Shown piece after piece: positions 16,987 to 25,477 of a DNA stretch of 64,000 bases. The notes beneath the pieces were generated by a model, which did no database searches, was not told the DNA's origin, and saw only the letters and a program-made list of their open reading frames with translations. The stretch is from S015-6 sp964479535. Lineage in GTDB: Bacteria; Desulfobacterota; DSWW01. The translations under genes were made by a program, and so were the position numbers. The stretch lies in NCBI GenBank assembly GCA_964479535.1, contig CAYZMM010000020.1, positions 1 to 64,000 on the forward strand. Direction: 5' to 3'. How positions within the stretch are numbered: the stretch's first letter is position 1; each line of letters starts with the position of its first letter.

Positions 16987-18750
16987 TCAGTTCAGGGAGA
17001 GAAAGAGAAGCAGGCAGAAGAAAGCGGACAGAGCCAGCAGGACGGTTCCCACGGCAGACCAGCGACCCAGCTCCTTTTCCACGTCACGTAGGATTCGTGT
17101 GTTTTTGAATGATTCCAGCAGGTCGGTGCGATCTATCGAAAGCCCGGCAAGCGTGTTCTGCCACAGGGGAGAAAAATAGCGGCGGCCGGTCCTCTCCAGG
17201 GCCGTCGCCAGCCAGGAACCTGCTGCTATCAGGTCGCCGGCGGGCAGGGACGGCATCCGTCGAAGGGCTTCCCTTCTGAACAGCAGGAAGACCACGAGTG
17301 CAGACAGACCGCCCGCGAGGACGGGCCAGAGGGATTTTCCGCCGGCTGCCAGGGCCAGGGCTTTCTTCACGGAAGGCTGTGCCTCCGGCAGCAGCCAGGC
17401 ACTCAGGGCCGCCAGGAGCACCATGGCGGTCCAGGGAAGCCGGAGGCCGGAGACGGTGTGAGCGCCTGATGAGGCGTCCCGCAAAACGACGAAGAGAAAC
17501 CGGATCATGAGCAGAGTCGTACCGACTGCGGCCATCGGCAGGAGGACGGCCAGATGGCCGGGCCAGGGATCCGGCAGGGGGGCGACGGCGCTCTTCAGGG
17601 CGGTCTTCGCCACGACGCCTGTGGTGAGCGGTGCGCCTGCCAGGGCCATCGCGGGAAGCACGAGACCCAGGATCCACGCCCATCGCTGCCATCCTCCTTT
17701 CTGCCATGCGCCTCCAACCCCCACGCCGAGGAAGAGGGCGCCTTTTGCAAAGGCGTGGTGAAGGGCGTAGGTGATGACGGCCACATGGGCCATGGGCCAT
17801 AGGTCGGGGCTGAAGAGCCCGGCGCCGATCCCCACCGTCATCAACCCCATCTGACTGATGCTCGAGTACGCGAGAACCGTCTTCGGGTTGGTCTGAAGGA
17901 TGCCCGAAATTACGCCGAAGAAGGCGGCGAGCAGACCGGCGACCATGCACAGGCTTCCCCATTCCGGGGAGCCCGCATCCCCAAGGGGCAGAAAGCGAAT
18001 CCAGCCGAGCAGACCGGCCTTGATCATGGCACCGCTCAGCACCGCACTGGCCGGAGTCGGTGCGGCCGGATGGGCAAGGGGCAGCCACACGTGGAGGGGC
18101 AGCGCCCCGGCCTTGATTCCGAACCCGAGAAGGATCAGCGCGAAAAGGAGCCCCTTCGCCGGCGCTGCGGACACCCCGGGCAGGTCCAGCGAGCCCGTGA
18201 GATGGTACAGAATGACCAGGGCGCTGAAGAGCATCACCTCTCCCAGCACCACCAGATAGAGATAGATCCGACCCGCCCGCAGCGCATCCGCGTCCCCGTT
18301 GTGAATGACCAGACCGTAGGAGGAGAAACTCATCAGGGCGAAGAACAGGTAGAAGCCGGCCATGTCCTGTGCCAGGATGAGGCCGAGATTCCCTCCCATG
18401 GCGAGCAGGTAGAAGAAGAAGAACCTGGCGCGATGTCGGTCCCCTGCGAGATAGTTTCGGGCGTAAACGCCCGACACCAGCCAGAGCAGTGCCGTGAAGA
18501 AGAGGAAGACGCGACCCGTGGCATCCACCCCCAGCCGCAGGCTCAGGAGAAGGGAAGGAAACTCCCCATGCACGCCTGCAGGCACGAGCAGAGCCAGGCC
18601 GAGGGCCGGCAGAGCCGACCAGCCGTACAGCCTGCCCAGCAGGGGCTGCCAGCGCCTCGACAGACAGGACAGACTCAAGGCGATGGGCAGTCCCGGCCCC
18701 GACAACAGGAAAAGCTTCAGCATCACTTCGGGCAGTTCGGAGAAACTCAC
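16987..18750 (-). CDS. Mrp-type antiporter, third MrpD/NuoLMN-like subunit, lacking the TM5 glutamate
   Basis: The 587-residue, highly hydrophobic protein of the proton-conducting transporter family retains the family lysines Lys213 (GFGIKAGALPLHVWLPLAHP) and Lys244 (SGAMIKAGLLG). At the TM5 position where relatives have Glu (FYEMLTL in the neighbour), it has Ala138 (FFALMSFSSYGLV). A longer C-terminal part ends in a membrane helix, reminiscent of hydrogenase-4 B-type subunits. The GTG start at 18750 overlaps the preceding stop (GTGA); ATG 18723 is the alternative. It is the last gene of the eight-gene operon. It probably forms an ion-translocating arm, but with altered coupling. Confidence 0.8.
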   Translation of the reverse strand: MSFSELPEVMLKLFLLSGPGLPIALSLSCLSRRWQPLLGRLYGWSALPALGLALLVPAGVHGEFPSLLLSLRLGVDATGRVFLFFTALLWLVSGVYARNYLAGDRHRARFFFFYLLAMGGNLGLILAQDMAGFYLFFALMSFSSYGLVIHNGDADALRAGRIYLYLVVLGEVMLFSALVILYHLTGSLDLPGVSAAPAKGLLFALILLGFGIKAGALPLHVWLPLAHPAAPTPASAVLSGAMIKAGLLGWIRFLPLGDAGSPEWGSLCMVAGLLAAFFGVISGILQTNPKTVLAYSSISQMGLMTVGIGAGLFSPDLWPMAHVAVITYALHHAFAKGALFLGVGVGGAWQKGGWQRWAWILGLVLPAMALAGAPLTTGVVAKTALKSAVAPLPDPWPGHLAVLLPMAAVGTTLLMIRFLFVVLRDASSGAHTVSGLRLPWTAMVLLAALSAWLLPEAQPSVKKALALAAGGKSLWPVLAGGLSALVVFLLFRREALRRMPSLPAGDLIAAGSWLATALERTGRRYFSPLWQNTLAGLSIDRTDLLESFKNTRILRDVEKELGRWSAVGTVLLALSAFFCLLLFLSLN

Positions 18751-20246
18751 GGTCCGTACTCCCTCACTGCGATCAGGCGAGCCCATGCAAGCGGGCTGAA
18801 CGAAGCGTCTGCGAGAAGACCGGCGGCGAGTGCCAGAAGCGCCGTGACGAGAGCGGGCATCAGCAGCATCCAGTTCGTCTCCAGCCTCCCCCCGGAATGC
18901 TCCTCCGGCCAGGGACCGCCTCGCTCCCGGAACCAGGCCGCATGAAGAATGGGCAGAAAGTACGCCGCGTTGAGCATGCTGCTCGCCGCCAGCACCAGAA
19001 GAACCCACATCTGCCCGTCCGCCACGGCACCCACGCCCAGATGGTACTTGCTGACGAAGCCCGCCAGAGGGGGCACCCCGATCATGCCGAGCGCCCCCAG
19101 GGTGAAGGCGGCCATGGTCAGAGGCATCCGTCTGCCGACGCCGTCCATTTCGCTCACCGCATGGATACCCAGGGTTTCGGCCAGGTTCCCCGCACAGAAG
19201 AAGAGCGTGATCTTCATCAGTCCCTGGTGCACCAGGTGAACCAGGCCCCCGACGGTCGCCAGGGGCCCGGCGATGGCGACCCCCAGAACGATGTAAGAAA
19301 CCTGGCTGACGGTGGAATAGGCGAGCCGCTTCTTCAATCCGTCCTGGTTCAGGGCCCGCAACGAAGCGTAGACGATCGTGAAGGAAGCCGCCAGCGCCAA
19401 GGGGCCGAGAACGCCCAGGCTTTCGGCGAACTCGATGCCGTAGATGTCATAGACGATCCTGACGATGCCGAAGGCCCCGGCCTTCACCACCGCCACTGCG
19501 TGCAGCAGCGCGCTGACCGGGGCCGGCGCGACCATCGCAATCGGCAACCATCCGTGCAGCGGTACGACGGCGGCCTTTACAGCGAGACCCGTGACCAGGA
19601 GAGCGAAGATGACGGTGAACTCCGTATGATAGAGGGCGGAAAAGGGCTGCAGCATACCTCCCTGGACGAAATCGAGGGGGCCCACCAGCGCCTTGAGCCA
19701 TGCCGTGCCGAACAGCAGGACCGCGCCTCCGGCAAGGGTGTAGGCAAGGTAGATTCTTCCGGCCCGCATGCTTTCATCGGTCCCCCGGTGCACGACGAGC
19801 GGATACGTGGACAGAGTGAGCATTTCGTAGAACATGATGAAGGTGATGAGGTTGCCGGCCAGGGCGAAGCCCACGGTCGAGCTGACGCAGAGGCTGAAGA
19901 ACCCGAAGAAGCGGCTGCGGGACTGGGGCGAGGGCTCGAGGTAGGCGATGGCGTACAGGGTGGTCAGGAACCAGAGGACGGCCGAGAGGGATGTGAAGAG
20001 AACCGAGAGGGCGTCGGCGCTGAGGACGAGGTCCATGCCCGGAAGCAGCGGCAGCCGGGTCTCGTACACCTTGCCCAGGAAGACCCCCGAGATCATCACC
20101 CCCGTGAGAAGGAGCTTGACCGTGGCCCCCGCCATGTTCGCGGCCGTGCGCAGGCCCACGCGGTGTTCCGGGAGACAGAAGATGAGGATGCCGGGCAGCA
20201 GGGAACTCAGCACGATCATCAGGGGCAATGTGGAGCCGAGGTTCAC
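18747..20246 (-). CDS. mrpD: Mrp-type antiporter, second MrpD/NuoLMN-like subunit
   Basis: The 499-residue polytopic protein has the full set of proton-channel residues: Glu141 in FIMFYEMLTLSTYPLV, Lys in GLAVKAAVVPLHGWLPIA and Lys in AVAVVKAGAFGIVR. The GTG start at 20246 overlaps the previous stop by four bases and is preceded by AGGAGG. It is one of three homologous pump subunits in this operon. Known Mrp complexes use MrpA and MrpD; here a D-like protein appears to take the place of MrpA's core, while the extra C-terminal parts of MrpA are supplied by separate or fused genes. Confidence 0.82.
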   Translation of the reverse strand: MNLGSTLPLMIVLSSLLPGILIFCLPEHRVGLRTAANMAGATVKLLLTGVMISGVFLGKVYETRLPLLPGMDLVLSADALSVLFTSLSAVLWFLTTLYAIAYLEPSPQSRSRFFGFFSLCVSSTVGFALAGNLITFIMFYEMLTLSTYPLVVHRGTDESMRAGRIYLAYTLAGGAVLLFGTAWLKALVGPLDFVQGGMLQPFSALYHTEFTVIFALLVTGLAVKAAVVPLHGWLPIAMVAPAPVSALLHAVAVVKAGAFGIVRIVYDIYGIEFAESLGVLGPLALAASFTIVYASLRALNQDGLKKRLAYSTVSQVSYIVLGVAIAGPLATVGGLVHLVHQGLMKITLFFCAGNLAETLGIHAVSEMDGVGRRMPLTMAAFTLGALGMIGVPPLAGFVSKYHLGVGAVADGQMWVLLVLAASSMLNAAYFLPILHAAWFRERGGPWPEEHSGGRLETNWMLLMPALVTALLALAAGLLADASFSPLAWARLIAVREYGP

Positions 20247-21742
20247 GGAGGTCCTCCTGTGAGCACCGGTCCGGTCAGGGGGGCGCCGATCCGCAGTATT
20301 TCGAAGGGCAGATTGCCGATGACGCCCAGACCCAGGGCGGCCAGCCCAAGGCCGAGGGCGGCGAACTCCATGCTCCGCGGTACGCGCGCGGATGACGGGA
20401 CGTCCTCCGCGTTTCGGAAGGCCCGCGAGAAGACGCGGAACACGTAGGCTGCGGCCAGCAGCCCTCCCAGAACGATCACCGTGGCCAGCCACCACTGGCC
20501 CCCTGCGAGGGCGGCGTTGAGCAACACCCACTTGGCGATGAATCCCCCGCTGGGCGGTAGTCCCATCAGGCTCACAGCGGCCAGCGCGAAGGCGAACATG
20601 GTGACCGGCAGTCGGCGGGCAAGGCCTTCCAGCTCGTCGATCCGGTCGTGGCCGATTCCTTGGAGCACCGCACCGGCCGAGAAGAAGGCAGCCCCTTTGG
20701 CACAGGCGTGGGAAAGGACCAGAAAGAGCCCGCCGCTCAAAGCGCTGAACCCGGTTCCCTTGTGCTGGGACAGGGGAAAGACGAGAAACAGATACCCGAG
20801 CTGCGCCACCGTCGAGTAGGCGATGAGAAGCTTCAGACGCTGTGCGAGCAGGGCGTGGACCGAGCCCCACAGAATCGCGGCGACACCCAGGGCGCCCAGA
20901 AGATGGGCGATGTAAGGGGATATGAGCGGGTCGAAGACCTGAAACCACAACCTGATCAGCAGGTAGAAAGAGGCCTTGACGACCAGAGAGGAAAGCAGGG
21001 TGCTCACCGGGGCCGGAGCATTGGCGTGTGCAGGGGGGAGCCAGAAATGCATGGGAAAGAGCGCTGTCTTCATGGCCAGGCTCAGGGTCATGAGGGCAAG
21101 GGCGGCAAGACCGGCCGGGGTGGAGGTCAGAACCTGTCCCAGCAGGTGCAGGCTGAGGGTCCCGTAACCGAAGTACAGGAATGCCACCCCCAGCAAATAC
21201 CCCATGGAGCCGAGGAGGCTGACCAGCAGGTAACGCATGGCGGCTGTGATGGCGTCCGGGTTTCCGGCCGACGCGACCAGGGCCACCGCCGAGAGCCCCA
21301 GCAGCTCGAGGCAGACGTAGAGGTTGAAGATGTCGGCGGACAGGAAGAGCCCGTTCAGGGACGCCCACATGAGCAACCAGAGGGGCCAGAAAAGGCCTGG
21401 ATCCCGGTCCTGCCGAGGCTCTGTCCTCTCCTTCGGGGAGGCGTAGTATCCGGTGGCAAAAAGCGTGGTTCCCACACCCACCACCGCGGTCACGATCAGC
21501 ATGAACAGGGACAGGCCATCCAGCCGCAGCTCGATGCCCAGGGGAGCCATCCATCCGCCGACCGGGTAGCGCTGCGGACCGTGAAGGAGCAGTTGGCGGA
21601 AGAGCCCGAAGAGAGCCGGCACCAGACCCAGGACGGTGGCCGCCCCCAGCATCGCTCCGCGACGGGTGAAGAGGAATCCCAGGACAGAGGTGACCAGTGG
21701 CAGAAAGATCATCCACACGGGCCAATGGGTCTGAACAGCCAT
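20243..21742 (-). CDS. mrpD: Mrp-type antiporter subunit D
   Basis: The 499-residue membrane protein has TM5 Glu146 in LYVCLELLGLSAVALV, Lys in LSLAMKTALFPMHFWLPPAHA and Lys in SSLVVKASFYLLIRLW. It is the closest of the three paralogues to MnhD/MrpD. ATG 21742 follows the MrpC stop by a single base. An in-frame ATG at 21757 would overlap mrpC by 14 bases and is a less likely start. It forms part of a cation/proton antiporter in the cytoplasmic membrane. Confidence 0.83.
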   Translation of the reverse strand: MAVQTHWPVWMIFLPLVTSVLGFLFTRRGAMLGAATVLGLVPALFGLFRQLLLHGPQRYPVGGWMAPLGIELRLDGLSLFMLIVTAVVGVGTTLFATGYYASPKERTEPRQDRDPGLFWPLWLLMWASLNGLFLSADIFNLYVCLELLGLSAVALVASAGNPDAITAAMRYLLVSLLGSMGYLLGVAFLYFGYGTLSLHLLGQVLTSTPAGLAALALMTLSLAMKTALFPMHFWLPPAHANAPAPVSTLLSSLVVKASFYLLIRLWFQVFDPLISPYIAHLLGALGVAAILWGSVHALLAQRLKLLIAYSTVAQLGYLFLVFPLSQHKGTGFSALSGGLFLVLSHACAKGAAFFSAGAVLQGIGHDRIDELEGLARRLPVTMFAFALAAVSLMGLPPSGGFIAKWVLLNAALAGGQWWLATVIVLGGLLAAAYVFRVFSRAFRNAEDVPSSARVPRSMEFAALGLGLAALGLGVIGNLPFEILRIGAPLTGPVLTGGPP

Positions 21743-21743
21743 G

Positions 21744-22052
21744 TCAATCGGACTCATCTTCCGGAAGCCGAGGGCTTCCGGTCGTTTCCCGGACCCGGCA
21801 GGCAAGGGCGAGACCGAGGGCTGTGGCGCTTACGGCCACGACCAGACCGGTGAGCACCATCGCGTGGGGAACGGGGTCGGGAGAAGCGTGGGGCGAGCCG
21901 TACGCCAGGGCCACCAGGGTGAGGAATGCGCCGCTTCCCATGATATTCGCGGCAAGGATCTTCCTCACGAGGTGGGGAGAGGATATCAGGCCGTACAGGC
22001 CCAGGCTGAACAAGGTGGAGCCCACAAGGGCATAGAGGCTGGAAAGACTCAT
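21744..22052 (-). CDS. mrpC: Mrp-type antiporter subunit C (NuoK-like)
   Basis: The 102-residue protein has three membrane helices (LYALVGSTLFSLGLYGLI; NIMGSGAFLTLVALAYG; HAMVLTGLVVAVSATALGLAL), the MnhC/MrpC and NuoK architecture. The conserved segment HAMVLTGLVVAVSATA is diagnostic. ATG 22052 lies four bases after the stop of the upstream gene. It presumably sits next to subunit D in the complex. Confidence 0.85.
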   Translation of the reverse strand: MSLSSLYALVGSTLFSLGLYGLISSPHLVRKILAANIMGSGAFLTLVALAYGSPHASPDPVPHAMVLTGLVVAVSATALGLALACRVRETTGSPRLPEDESD

Positions 22053-22056
22053 GGGG

Positions 22057-23067
22057 CTACCCCGGCTCCTTCTCCCTTCCCGGGGACACGGACCGCCTTC
22101 TGCGCTCCCCGGCCGACGGTCTGCCGCCGACAAAGAGGGCCAGGAGGGTCACGCCGATGGACAGGGTGGCGAAGCTCTCGATCAGAAGGATGAGAGGCCC
22201 TGCCCAGCCCTCGGGGTACTCGAGTAGCCGGCCCCCCGGCAGCGTACAGCCGAGGGCCACCAGCGTGAAGACGGAAAGGCCCAGGGTCAACGAGGCTCTG
22301 AAGGGCCACGCCTCCAGGAAGGAGGCGAACCGCTCCCGAGTCAGCACCAGCAGGATCCCTGCGCTTGCCAGGACCGCCCCCGCCTGGAAGGCGCCCCCGG
22401 GCGCGTGCGCACCTGCCCAGAGAAGGTAGCCTGCCGTCACCATGATGGCGGGCAGCAGGATCCGGACCAGTGCCGTGAGAAGAGGCCCTGCGGTCTGCCC
22501 TGCATCGGGCGCGTCCTCCGCTCCAAGGGACCAGACACCCAGAAGGGCCAGAAAGAGAACCGCGATTTCCAGCAGGGTGTCGTAGCTGCGGAAGTTCAGG
22601 AGGACCGCTGTGACCGGGTTGCCGACACCGCTTCGTTCCATGTTCGAAAGAACCTGAGACGCGGTGGACGGATTCGGAAGGGGCAGAGACAGCACCACCC
22701 AGCCGAGGAAGGCGGCAAGGGCGGCGATCGGCAGCAGGAGGAACGACGGGGATGGGGCGCCGTCGGGCCCGCCGTGGACGCGACGGCCTTCGCCCTGACC
22801 GTCTTTCCGTTCCTCACCGCCCAGTCGCCGGAGCGCTGACAGAATCAGGGCGCCTGTGATCCCGGCCCCGATGGCCGCCTCGGCCAGAGCGATGTCCACG
22901 GCGTGCAGCCGCACCCACGCCAGGGCCATGAGCAGCCCGAAGGCGATGAAGAGAACCGCAGCTTTGAACAGGTCGCGGGAATGAAGCAGCGTCCAGGCGA
23001 GCCAGAGGAGGGCAAGGGCCAGCGGCAGGTCGAAGAGCCACTGACTCCATGTCATGGTTTCGTCCAT
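22057..23067 (-). CDS. mrpB: Fused DUF4040 (MbhD-like) and MrpB antiporter subunit
   Basis: The 336-residue product has an N-terminal DUF4040 part (about 1-85: FKAAVLFIAFGLLMALAWVRLHAVDIALAEAAIGAGITG) joined by a polar linker to an MrpB-like part (VRILLPAIMVTAGYLLWAGAHAPGGAFQAGAVLASAGILL). In classical Mrp systems DUF4040 is the C-terminal part of MrpA, and in Mbh-type complexes it is a separate MbhD subunit, so this fusion supplies an MrpA piece missing elsewhere in the operon. Its start overlaps the mrpG end by 16 bp. The tail after about residue 315 is basic and cytoplasmic. Confidence 0.82.
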   Translation of the reverse strand: MDETMTWSQWLFDLPLALALLWLAWTLLHSRDLFKAAVLFIAFGLLMALAWVRLHAVDIALAEAAIGAGITGALILSALRRLGGEERKDGQGEGRRVHGGPDGAPSPSFLLLPIAALAAFLGWVVLSLPLPNPSTASQVLSNMERSGVGNPVTAVLLNFRSYDTLLEIAVLFLALLGVWSLGAEDAPDAGQTAGPLLTALVRILLPAIMVTAGYLLWAGAHAPGGAFQAGAVLASAGILLVLTRERFASFLEAWPFRASLTLGLSVFTLVALGCTLPGGRLLEYPEGWAGPLILLIESFATLSIGVTLLALFVGGRPSAGERRRRSVSPGREKEPG

Positions 23068-23354
23068 GGCTCGATTCCTTTGTGCAGTGCGGTCCGGGCA
23101 ACAAGGTAGCAGGATGTTGCGCTTGCCACAAGGACCAGGAGCCAGATCACCAGCAACTTGAGCGCCGTGGCCCAGGAGGGGGACTGCAGCATCGCGCCCA
23201 GGATGACCAGGCCGAGCCCGATGTTGTCGGCCTTGGTCAGAGCGTGAAGTCTCGTGAACACGTCGGGGAATCGCAGAAGCCCGACCGTGCCGGACAGGAA
23301 GAAGAGAACGCCGAGCAGGGTCGATCCGAAGCCTAGGTACTCGGTGAGACTCAC
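23052..23354 (-). CDS. mrpG: Mrp-type antiporter subunit G
   Basis: The 100-residue protein has three membrane helices and the strong MnhG/MrpG signature GLLRFPDVFTRLHALTKADNIG. It lies nine bases after mrpF and overlaps the DUF4040-mrpB fusion. It is a small accessory subunit of the antiporter. Confidence 0.88.
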   Translation of the reverse strand: MSLTEYLGFGSTLLGVLFFLSGTVGLLRFPDVFTRLHALTKADNIGLGLVILGAMLQSPSWATALKLLVIWLLVLVASATSCYLVARTALHKGIEPWTKP

Positions 23355-23363
23355 GTTGCCCCC

Positions 23364-23633
23364 TCAGCGGCCCTCCGATGCCGGCCCCAGGAATCGCATG
23401 ACGAAGGCGACGACCGCAACGGCCGCCAGCAATGCAAAGATCAGGGCGACATCGAGAAGGGATGGCATGTTCATGGTTCTTGCCAACAGGATCAGGACGG
23501 CGACACCGGTAGTGCTGAACAGCTGGGCCGCCAGCATCCGGTCGGGGGCGGTCGGCCCCCGCAGCACTCGGACGAGCCCGGCAATCACGTTGAAGAGGAG
23601 GAGAGAGGCCAGGATCAGATAGGCGTCAATCAC
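23364..23633 (-). CDS. mrpF: Mrp-type antiporter subunit F
   Basis: The 89-residue protein has three membrane helices and the MnhF/MrpF signature RVLRGPTAPDRMLAAQLFSTTG. It starts at a GTG (GTGATTGA) that overlaps the mrpE stop by eight bases, so it is translationally coupled to mrpE. Confidence 0.86.
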   Translation of the reverse strand: MIDAYLILASLLLFNVIAGLVRVLRGPTAPDRMLAAQLFSTTGVAVLILLARTMNMPSLLDVALIFALLAAVAVVAFVMRFLGPASEGR

Positions 23634-24210
23634 CGAAGCGTCCTTTCCGGACCGTGTTCTGGGAAGGCTGCAGACCAAAAACGCGGGCGACCCGGGTCTC
23701 CAGGTCCTGCAGCTCCTCGAGGGCTCCGCTCCCGGCATCCAGCACGTGTACCCTCAAACGGTCCCCGGACAACTCCGCACTCAGGGTTCCGGGCAGGAGA
23801 CTCACGACGTTCGCCATGAAGAGACGGGGTGCACCGGAAGGCAGGTCCATATGGAAATCCATGAAGGCCGGATCCAGGAGGACGTTCGGGTGCAGGGCCC
23901 GGCGGGCCACGTCCAGGCTGGCACAGAAGGAACGCCAGAGGAAGAAGGGCAGGAACCTGAGCAGGCCTGCCGGCCGCCACCGATGCCTGAGCCGGCCGGA
24001 CACGAGCTGACTGCAGGCGGTCGCGAGGAGGACCACGGGCGCACCCACGACCCAGGACGACCTGTCCCCGCCGGTCAGTACAATCCACAGCAGGGCGAGG
24101 ATTGCCAGCCTTGCACTGAGCCGCAGGAGGTTCTGCGGCAGGGTGTCTCCGCCCTGCTCCGGTTGCCCTGGAGAGAGGCGGCCTGCGGTCGATGGAGAAG
24201 GGCCTTTCAC
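23626..24210 (-). CDS. mrpE: Mrp-type antiporter subunit E
   Basis: The product is about 194 residues: a 40-residue polar N-terminus, two close membrane helices (LSARLAILALLWIVLTGG; VVGAPVVLLATACSQLV) and a soluble C-terminus with the MnhE pattern FFLWRSFCASLDVARRALHP and VVSLLPGTLSAELSGDRLRVHVLD. The GTG at 24210 is chosen because GGGAGCGG lies about six bases upstream; a start nearer the first helix is possible. It is the first gene of the operon, with a 135-bp divergent region upstream that should hold the promoter. Confidence 0.8.
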   Translation of the reverse strand: MKGPSPSTAGRLSPGQPEQGGDTLPQNLLRLSARLAILALLWIVLTGGDRSSWVVGAPVVLLATACSQLVSGRLRHRWRPAGLLRFLPFFLWRSFCASLDVARRALHPNVLLDPAFMDFHMDLPSGAPRLFMANVVSLLPGTLSAELSGDRLRVHVLDAGSGALEELQDLETRVARVFGLQPSQNTVRKGRFGD

Positions 24211-24260
24211 TGTCCGCTCCCGGGGAGGTTCGTTCCACACGCGAGGGGTTGCCGGTTTCG

Positions 24261-24269
24261 TGGTATGAT
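24261..24269 (+). promoter_or_regulatory. Possible extended -10 element for the NFACT-R gene
   Basis: TGGTATGAT reads as an extended -10 (TGnTATGAT). No recognisable -35 hexamer lies 16-18 bases upstream, as is common for extended -10 promoters. The start would be near 24276 and the transcript would read into the gene at 24346. Weak evidence. Confidence 0.3.
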
Positions 24270-24345
24270 ACACCCTAGAAGGGAGGAGATCCACAAAACC
24301 CGTGTCCCGGTCGGAGATCGACCGCTTGATAAGGAAGCCCCGGTC

Positions 24346-24762
24346 ATGGCCAGGAGTCGTCCGACGGCGCAGGAACATGGAGCCCGCCTGATCGAGTACG
24401 TGCTGCCGGGCGGCTGGAAGGTGCGGGTGGGCCGAACCGATGCGGACAACGACCGGCTGAGCCTGAAGGTGGCCGGGGCGAACGACTGGTGGTTTCACGT
24501 TCGCGGCATGCCCGGCAGCCACGTGGTCCTGCAGTGCCCTCCAGGCGAGGAGCCGGACAGGGAGACCCTCAAGCGGGCCGCCGCCGTCGCCGCATACCAC
24601 AGCAAGGCGAAGGACGGGGGCGTCGTGCCCGTCTCCTGCACACGGGCGAAATACGTCACCAAGCCTCGTGGCGCCCGGGCCGGCACCGTACAGATTCGCA
24701 AAGAGGTCGTACTGAAGGTACGCCCCGGGATCGGAGAGCTTGCCTCGGACGATGCGACATAG
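24346..24762 (+). CDS. Stand-alone NFACT RNA-binding (DUF814) domain protein
   Basis: The 138-residue protein corresponds to the NFACT-R domain alone: VLPGGWKVRVGRTDADNDRL, NDWWFHVRGMPGSHVVL, AAAVAAYHSKAKDGG and VPVSCTRAKYVTKPRGARAG. In full-length RqcH/NEMF proteins this domain is C-terminal and binds stalled 60S/50S peptidyl-tRNA. Stand-alone copies are known in bacteria, but their role is unclear. AAGGAAG lies eight bases before the ATG. It is divergent from the antiporter operon and has no functional link to its neighbours that I can see. Confidence 0.8.
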   Translation: MARSRPTAQEHGARLIEYVLPGGWKVRVGRTDADNDRLSLKVAGANDWWFHVRGMPGSHVVLQCPPGEEPDRETLKRAAAVAAYHSKAKDGGVVPVSCTRAKYVTKPRGARAGTVQIRKEVVLKVRPGIGELASDDAT

Positions 24763-24890
24763 CCGTCTCCAAGAAGGAATCGATCTGCTCTTCTGTAAAG
24801 TCCTCGGTTTCCCGGGCCGAAGTTAACATAAAGGGGGGCGTCCACATTGTATCGTTGAATACGTTACGTAATACAGAAAGAGTCTTTGCC

Positions 24891-25412
24891 GTGCTCCAGG
24901 TCAGTATTCCCAGGCCGCGCAGTCGATTCCTGCCGCTGCTTCTTGCCAGGTGGGCGTGGACGCTTCCGACCAATGTGGTCGGTCACGCGGTCGGCGTGCT
25001 TTCGTGTCGGCGTCCTCCCTGCAGGCTGAGGGGCCCTGCCGGTGCCGCATGGCTCTATGTTCTGCCGGAAGGAAGTCGTTTGCAACGGGTGAGAGCCGTG
25101 GCGATCGGTCACGCGGTCCTGGCGGAGCGTTCCTTTGTTTCCGGTGAACGGGGCCGGTGGGCGCTTGCCCACGAAATGTCCCACACCCGCCAGCACGACT
25201 GGCTCGGGCCCATCTATCTTCCGCTGCACATTCTGTGTCAGATGGTGAGTGTCGCCATTCACCGGGTGAGGCCCGTTCCGGGCCTCACGCCTCTCCACGC
25301 CTACAATCCCCTGGAGCGCACCCTCCTGCACGTTCCTTTCGATGTGCTCCTCGAATCGGACGAGAGCTTGTCCAGGGGAGATCCACGCGTACTGAGCGTG
25401 TTCGGACTTTGA
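24891..25412 (+). CDS. Small protein with HExxH motif, function unknown
   Basis: The frame encodes up to about 190 residues ending VLSVFGL. The most notable motif is AHEMSHTRQHDWLGPIYLP, which contains HEMSH, the HExxH zinc-peptidase signature, followed by hydrophobic stretches (LPLHILCQMVSVAIH). The start is uncertain. GTG 24891 gives 173 residues; an upstream TTG at 24855 is possible, and the AAGGGGGGCG at 24830-24839 is a poor distance from either. The preceding 100 bases are AT-richer than the surroundings, suggesting a promoter. I do not recognise a named family beyond metallopeptidase-like. Confidence 0.55.
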   Translation: MLQVSIPRPRSRFLPLLLARWAWTLPTNVVGHAVGVLSCRRPPCRLRGPAGAAWLYVLPEGSRLQRVRAVAIGHAVLAERSFVSGERGRWALAHEMSHTRQHDWLGPIYLPLHILCQMVSVAIHRVRPVPGLTPLHAYNPLERTLLHVPFDVLLESDESLSRGDPRVLSVFGL

Positions 25413-25477
25413 CCCTCTGCCGGTTCTCTGCAGCGTGCAGGGCTCTCCCGTAAGCATTGTGAAGGACCCATCGCACC

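Noticed and set aside
25413..25477. A bidirectional terminator between the HExxH gene and the GlcF-like gene
   Set aside because: Only a 5-bp CTGCA/TGCAG stem is present and there is no T-run.
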